Part shown: piece by piece, positions 5,762-9,131 of the stretch | Layout: each line of letters starts with the position of its first letter | Numbering within the stretch: position 1 is the first letter of the stretch | Source of the DNA: Oscillospiraceae bacterium | Lineage (GTDB): Bacteria; Bacillota; Clostridia; Oscillospirales; Ruminococcaceae | Assembly (NCBI GenBank): GCA_016295145.1 | Contig: JAEDLR010000069.1 | Coordinates: forward strand, 1 to 9,131 | Direction: 5' to 3' | DNA: 9,131 bases | The notes under the pieces: generated by a model | The model's input: only the letters and a program-made list of their open reading frames with translations | Database searches by the model: none | Told to the model about the DNA's origin: nothing | Program-made: the position numbers and the translations under genes

Positions 5762-6198
5762 GTTGCACCCCATATATGGGACTGTAAATATGCAGTCAGT
5801 TCTTTTGCATTCTGTTCCGAGCGTGTCATCGCAAAAATAGTATCATCACCGGCAATGGTGCCGATCACCATAGGCAGCGCAAGTGCATCCAGTGCCGCAC
5901 AAACTGCCTGTGCGGTACCCACATGGCACAGAATCACCACCGTGTTAATGGCGTAATCAATTTTTTTCACTGATTGCGTCATGAGCTGTTGTCTGTTGCC
6001 AACAGTCGGCTTGCAATAGCGTTGTCCGCCGGAAGGGGAAGGCTCTTTGCGCAGTTGCAGTTGTCGGATATCGCGGGAGATGGTAGCCTGGGTGACAGAA
6101 AAGCCGTCTGCTTCCAATAAGTCTTTCAGCTGTTCTTGTGTGGTGATATCATGCTCGTGTATCAGTGTCAGAATGCGTTCCTGCCTTGCATTTGCCAT
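5758..6198 (-). CDS. argR: Arginine repressor ArgR/AhrC
   Basis: The 146-residue protein is a hexameric, arginine-responsive transcription regulator of arginine biosynthesis and catabolism genes. The N-terminal winged-helix domain contains the recognition segment SVTQATISRDI (residues 34-44). The C-terminal oligomerisation and arginine-binding domain contains GTAQAV (94-99) and the diagnostic GTIAGDDTIF (113-122), whose aspartates contact arginine. Length is close to the usual 150. A strong GGAGGAGG-type site (6206-6214) stands 7 nt before the ATG. The gene follows nadK by 28 bp and overlaps recN by ATGA, so repressor and RecN are probably translated together. I did not find a convincing ARG box within this window, so self-regulation is not visible here. 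Confidence 0.98.
   Translation of the reverse strand: MANARQERILTLIHEHDITTQEQLKDLLEADGFSVTQATISRDIRQLQLRKEPSPSGGQRYCKPTVGNRQQLMTQSVKKIDYAINTVVILCHVGTAQAVCAALDALALPMVIGTIAGDDTIFAMTRSEQNAKELTAYLQSHIWGAT
5766..5771 (-). promoter_or_regulatory. Ribosome binding site deciding the recN start
   Basis: GGGGTG on the minus strand precedes the ATG at 5761 by 4 nt. The alternative ATG at 5773 has no purine-rich site upstream. The match is modest, in keeping with coupling from argR. Confidence 0.55.
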
Positions 6199-6226
6199 AT
6201 GTATGACCTCCTCCCTGCGCGATGTA

Positions 6227-7111
6227 TCAGACTTCCTCTTTGGAAATGCCGCCGTCTTTCAGTGGCTGCATCAGCTTTCCGTTGAGCGCATCATAGAAGC
6301 CATACCCCTTGAAATCCACAAAGGGTACGGTGTGTGTAGATTCTGTTACCGTAAACGATTGCCCTTCCTGAATCGTTAATGCGCTTCTGCCATCCACATA
6401 AACATTTAATCCGCCGCCGTCCTTAACGCGATACGTCACACGGATTTTGCGCTGGGGGGCAAAGAGCATGGGTCTTGCAAACAGAGAATGTGGGCAGATC
6501 AGATTCATTTCAATGAGTGTCAGATCAGGCTCCATGACAGGGCCACCTGCCGAGAGTGCGTATGCTGTAGAGCCTGTGGGCGTGGAGAGTATAATGCCAT
6601 CGGCACGGTATGTGCCGATATGCTGCTCATCTACGAACACGGAAAAGTCGCAGATTCTGCCGCTGCAACGGGTTGCATACACATCATTCAGGGCGTGATA
6701 GACAAGGGCATCGCCATTTCCGGATGGAAAGGTCGCTTGCAGCATCATGCGGTGACTGATAGCGTATTGATCGGTAAAAAGGTTGTGCAACAGATCAATT
6801 TCCCCTGATTCGCAAGCGGCAATAAAGCCCAGTCTGCCTGTGTTGATGCCCACAAGCTTGGTATCGGTGCCCTGTACGATTTCAGCACAGCGCAAAATGG
6901 TACCGTCTCCGCCAATGGCAATGGCAAAATCCGCGTGATGCATGAGCAGATCGGCAGGCAAAAAGTGGATATCCTCTGCCTGTGCAAAAGCTGCCTCGTA
7001 CTGTCTGTCCATGCAGATGTGCGCTCCGTGAGATGCCAGCAGTCGGCAAACGGCAAGTGCCGTATCGAATGCGTGCTGCTTGGAAAGATTAGGCCATATC
7101 ACAAGATTCAT
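6227..7111 (-). CDS. nadK: NAD kinase (ATP- or polyphosphate-dependent)
   Basis: The 294-residue cytoplasmic enzyme phosphorylates NAD+ to NADP+, supplying biosynthetic reducing power. Motifs in order are the glycine-rich GGDGT (residues 67-71) with catalytic Asp69, the block GINTGRLGFI (88-97), ALNDVYATR (140-148), and the signature YRADGIILSTPTGSTAYALSAGGP (168-191). A PH-(S)-L-x-x-RP segment (207-214) follows. The ND pair at 142-143 stands where most family members have NE, a mild variation. I chose the ATG at 7111 because GGAGGTGA (7119-7126) lies 7 nt upstream and the start overlaps the CPBP stop as ATGA. The open frame continues upstream to 7237, but only within the CPBP gene. The length agrees with the bacterial family (about 290). 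Confidence 0.97.
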   Translation of the reverse strand: MNLVIWPNLSKQHAFDTALAVCRLLASHGAHICMDRQYEAAFAQAEDIHFLPADLLMHHADFAIAIGGDGTILRCAEIVQGTDTKLVGINTGRLGFIAACESGEIDLLHNLFTDQYAISHRMMLQATFPSGNGDALVYHALNDVYATRCSGRICDFSVFVDEQHIGTYRADGIILSTPTGSTAYALSAGGPVMEPDLTLIEMNLICPHSLFARPMLFAPQRKIRVTYRVKDGGGLNVYVDGRSALTIQEGQSFTVTESTHTVPFVDFKGYGFYDALNGKLMQPLKDGGISKEEV

Positions 7112-7956
7112 TTGCAGGTCACCTCCGTGCAATGGGTTTCTGCTGCCAGGGGATCTTTTCGCAGCAGCATCCATACCGCAACGCCAATCATTGCACAGCA
7201 GACAATGAAGGTAAATGGCAGACCGGTGACAACCCAATTCAGATTGATTTCATACAGCAGGCTGATATACATATTTGCGCCTATATGTGCCGCGATGGGA
7301 CAAAGCAATGTGCCGCTTTCGCGGCAAATGAGGTAGAAGAACAATCCGCCAATAAAATGCCAAAGCAGCGCAGCAAGATGCATCTCCAGATGAAAAAGCG
7401 CGAAAATCGCGGAGGAGATCACGGCGATCCACAGGGGCGAAAAGGATTTACTCAAGTGCAGGGGCAGATGAAAACGGCAGATGATCTCCTCGGTAATGGG
7501 CGCAATCAGATTGGATGCAAGTCCTGTCACCAGCACGGGGAGCTGCAACTGTGCTTTTAGAAAATCAAGCACAGAATCATAGCTGCTCCACACCGTAAAG
7601 TTGATGACTGCGTCGGGTTGCAGATTGCAGGTGACGGCGTATTTCGTCATGCTATAAAGCATCCCCATGACAAATGCAGCGATCACCCACAGCACCTTTC
7701 CTTGCATACGAAATGCTGCGTGTAACCGTGTCTGGTAGGGCGTTTTTGTGATATACCGCCACAAAAAGATGCTATTTGCGATCAACGAAACGATAAGAGG
7801 ACACAGGTCGTAGTATAAACGGTAGGGGTCAAAGTGCGGCTGCAATATCCCATATGCCATGTAGATCGGTATCAGCACTGCCAGTGTAATCAGAGCATAT
7901 TGCAACAGAAACCGTCCTGCCAAAAGTAGATTCGGCAGTTTTTTCGATGTATCCAT
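7108..7956 (-). CDS. CPBP-family intramembrane glutamic endopeptidase (Abi/CAAX protease-like)
   Basis: This 282-residue membrane protein has about eight hydrophobic segments, for example near residues 13-36, 49-68, 87-108, 139-155, 174-190, 197-211, 219-236 and 244-265. The three CPBP motifs are intact: EExxxR as E156-E157-IIC-R161, FxxxH as F185-ALF-H189, and HxxxN as H224-IGA-N228. These form the glutamate/histidine active site within the membrane in Rce1-like enzymes. Bacterial members serve in bacteriocin immunity, peptide processing or unknown roles, so the substrate cannot be named. Start: ATG at 7956 with AAAGGA upstream, 15 bp after tlyA. Its end overlaps nadK by ATGA, so it is coupled to housekeeping genes. 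Its position inside the dxs-tlyA-nadK-argR-recN cluster is unusual as far as I know. Confidence 0.88.
   Translation of the reverse strand: MDTSKKLPNLLLAGRFLLQYALITLAVLIPIYMAYGILQPHFDPYRLYYDLCPLIVSLIANSIFLWRYITKTPYQTRLHAAFRMQGKVLWVIAAFVMGMLYSMTKYAVTCNLQPDAVINFTVWSSYDSVLDFLKAQLQLPVLVTGLASNLIAPITEEIICRFHLPLHLSKSFSPLWIAVISSAIFALFHLEMHLAALLWHFIGGLFFYLICRESGTLLCPIAAHIGANMYISLLYEINLNWVVTGLPFTFIVCCAMIGVAVWMLLRKDPLAAETHCTEVTCK
7119..7126 (-). promoter_or_regulatory. Ribosome binding site deciding the nadK start
   Basis: GGAGGTGA on the minus strand, 7 nt before the ATG at 7111, is a near-perfect anti-16S match inside the end of the CPBP gene. It fixes the 294-residue NadK over the longer open frame beginning at 7237. 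Confidence 0.9.
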
Positions 7957-7971
7957 GTTCGAGTCCTTTCC

Positions 7972-8694
7972 CTATTTTTGCAGAAGAAGAAGAAATTCCT
8001 TGTTGCCGCTGCCGCCCTGAATGGGAGAGGGACATTCCTGAACGGGTGTCAGTCCTACTGCCGTTGCAGCACTGCGGATCTGTTCCAGTACACGGGCATG
8101 GATTTTCGGGTCACGCACCACACCGTGTTTGTTCAGTGCTTGTTTTCCTGCCTCAAACTGCGGTTTTACCAGCAGAACAGCCCTTGCTCCATCTGCCATA
8201 AGAGGCGGCAGCAGCGGCAGAATATGGGTCAGCGAGATAAACGAAACATCGCAGCTGATAAAATCCGCAGGCAACCCATGTGTATCAGGGGGCAGAGCGC
8301 GGATATCTGTATCTTCCATGACCGTCACTCTCGGGTCATTGCGCAGGATATCTACCAGTTGCCCGTGTCCTACATCTACTGCAAGGACACCTGCGGCCCC
8401 GTTTTGCAGCATACAATCGGTGAATCCGCCTGTGGAAGCACCGATATCCAGACAGCGCATCCCGTGCAGATTGAGATGAAAGGCAGCCAGTGCATGGGCA
8501 AGCTTCACGCCGCCGCGCCCCACGAAAGGCAGCGCTTCCGTCAGTGCAATGCTGTCATTTTCTGTGATATTTGTTGCGGGCTTTGTGCAAACCTTGCCGT
8601 TGACCATAGCGTGTCCCGCTTCAATTTCCATTTTTGCTTTGGAGCGTGTTTCGCAAAGGCCCTGTTCCACCAGTGCCATATCAAGGCGTGCCAT
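7972..8694 (-). CDS. tlyA: TlyA-family rRNA 2'-O-methyltransferase (S4 + FtsJ domains)
   Basis: The 240-residue protein joins an N-terminal S4 RNA-binding domain (MARLDMALVEQGL, AGHAMVNGKV; residues 1-51) to an FtsJ/RrmJ-type methyltransferase domain. The SAM-binding motif is LDIGASTGGFTD (82-93), followed by AVDVGHGQL (105-113), SCDVSFISL (147-155), LVKPQFEAG (175-183) and the terminal GSGNKEFLLLL. A K64-D149-K177-E233 tetrad is in the right order and spacing for the FtsJ fold. Mycobacterial TlyA makes 2'-O-methylcytidines in 16S and 23S rRNA; some family members are named haemolysins, and the exact target here is unproven. It is somewhat shorter than the usual 265-275. The start overlaps the dxs stop by 14 bp, with AAGGAG 7 nt upstream. 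Confidence 0.95.
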   Translation of the reverse strand: MARLDMALVEQGLCETRSKAKMEIEAGHAMVNGKVCTKPATNITENDSIALTEALPFVGRGGVKLAHALAAFHLNLHGMRCLDIGASTGGFTDCMLQNGAAGVLAVDVGHGQLVDILRNDPRVTVMEDTDIRALPPDTHGLPADFISCDVSFISLTHILPLLPPLMADGARAVLLVKPQFEAGKQALNKHGVVRDPKIHARVLEQIRSAATAVGLTPVQECPSPIQGGSGNKEFLLLLQK

Positions 8695-9131
8695 GATGCA
8701 TCTCCTTGGTTACATAACGGGTCATGGAATCGGCATCCAGCCCACGCAATGCAAGGCATCGCTGGATCGGTGCGTGTGCCACAAAGCCCTCTATGGCGCG
8801 GCAGTGATATTTGCCTGCAAAGCCTTTTTCCATGAGGATTGCCGCAAATTTCTGCGCAATACCGCCCTCTTTGATACCCTCCTCAAAGAAGAACACATTC
8901 TCATATCCTATGGCTGTGGCAATTGCTTCTTCAGGAATGGGATAAATGGTGTTGAGGGAGAGAATACCGCAATGGATGCCCTTCTTTTCCAACGTAGCCT
9001 GTGCGGTCAGCAGCTCGGCAGTCAGTCTGCCGTAGGTGATCAGCAGCGTGTGATTACCCGGCAGATGGGTCATATCTCTGTCATAGGGCAGTGCAGCAAG
9101 ATTTTCTGGTTGCGTACCTCTGGGGTAGCGA
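8681..9131 (-). CDS. dxs: 1-deoxy-D-xylulose-5-phosphate synthase, C-terminal part (5' end beyond window)
   Basis: The frame is open to the right edge; its first whole codon is at 9130-9128, giving 149 residues. It begins with RYPRG, the characteristic DXS segment before the transketolase C-terminal domain. That domain is then seen in HTLLITYGRLTAELLTAQATL, the IYPIPEEA block (where many DXS have a 'kPLD' motif) and NVFFFEEGIKEGGIAQKFA, matching the family's 'vvtxEE....GG.G'. DXS condenses pyruvate and glyceraldehyde-3-phosphate, using thiamine diphosphate, to start the MEP isoprenoid pathway. Catalytic thiamine-binding regions lie outside the window. tlyA following with a 14-bp overlap supports the call, because dxs-tlyA is a common Firmicute pair. 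A different transketolase-like protein is unlikely given RYPRG and context. Confidence 0.93.
   Translation of the reverse strand, partial: RYPRGTQPENLAALPYDRDMTHLPGNHTLLITYGRLTAELLTAQATLEKKGIHCGILSLNTIYPIPEEAIATAIGYENVFFFEEGIKEGGIAQKFAAILMEKGFAGKYHCRAIEGFVAHAPIQRCLALRGLDADSMTRYVTKEMHHGTP

Noticed and set aside
7112..7237. N-terminal extension of NadK to an ATG at 7237
   Set aside because: The extra 42 residues are the CPBP coding region read in another frame. The ATG at 7111 has an excellent ribosome binding site and matches the family start.
7957..7975. Possible LexA/DinR operator-like GTTCG near the CPBP start
   Set aside because: Only a half-site of the CGAAC-N4-GTTCG motif is present, so an SOS box is not supported.
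7978..8835. Long plus-strand open frame (285 codons) opposite tlyA and dxs
   Set aside because: It lies antisense to two well-supported genes, is rich in Cys, His and Gln with no recognisable domain, and has no convincing ribosome binding site. It is a shadow of the coding frames opposite.

Overview
All supported genes lie on the minus strand, so transcription runs from the right edge (9131) to the left edge (1). The window suggests a low-GC-lineage Firmicute, most likely an anaerobic clostridium of the Ruminococcus/Oscillospiraceae kind. The reasons are strong AGGAGG-type ribosome binding sites, sigma-A style promoters, the dxs-tlyA-nadK-argR-recN gene order found in Firmicutes, a Firmicute-type L10 leader and an oxygen-sensitive class I [4Fe-4S] fumarase subunit. 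The taxonomic call is inference from gene order and protein style, not from a search.

Region 1 (9131-4094) is one tightly packed operon: the 3' part of dxs (isoprenoid precursor synthesis), tlyA (rRNA methyltransferase/haemolysin family), a CPBP-family membrane protease, nadK (NAD kinase), argR (arginine repressor) and recN (SMC-like DNA repair ATPase). Gaps are 28 bp or less. Two junctions are 4-bp ATGA stop/start overlaps and one is a 14-bp overlap. The CPBP gene is the unusual member of an otherwise familiar cluster.

Region 2 (4093-2852) is the ribosomal stalk unit. A near-perfect extended -10 promoter begins 18 bp after the recN stop. It is followed by a leader of about 200 nt of the L10-leader type with an attenuator, then rplJ (L10), rplL (L7/L12) and a strong intrinsic terminator. 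The unit is separated from the rplK-rplA and rpoB genes that usually flank it.

Region 3 (2820 to the left edge) is a second operon with its own probable promoter: a metal-dependent amidohydrolase (COG1228/HutI-like), translationally coupled to the alpha subunit of class I fumarase/tartrate dehydratase, then a small MNT-nucleotidyltransferase-like protein and an overlapping HEPN protein that runs off the edge. The MNT/HEPN pair resembles HEPN-MNT toxin-antitoxin modules. However, the MNT partner seems to have lost the GS and DxD catalytic residues, and the pair is embedded in a metabolic operon. This is the most interesting part of the window. The fumarase beta subunit that normally follows alpha is not where expected.

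No rRNA, tRNA, CRISPR array, insertion sequence or long repeat was seen. No stretch over 300 bp lacks a gene; the longest, 3837-4093, holds the rplJ promoter and leader.
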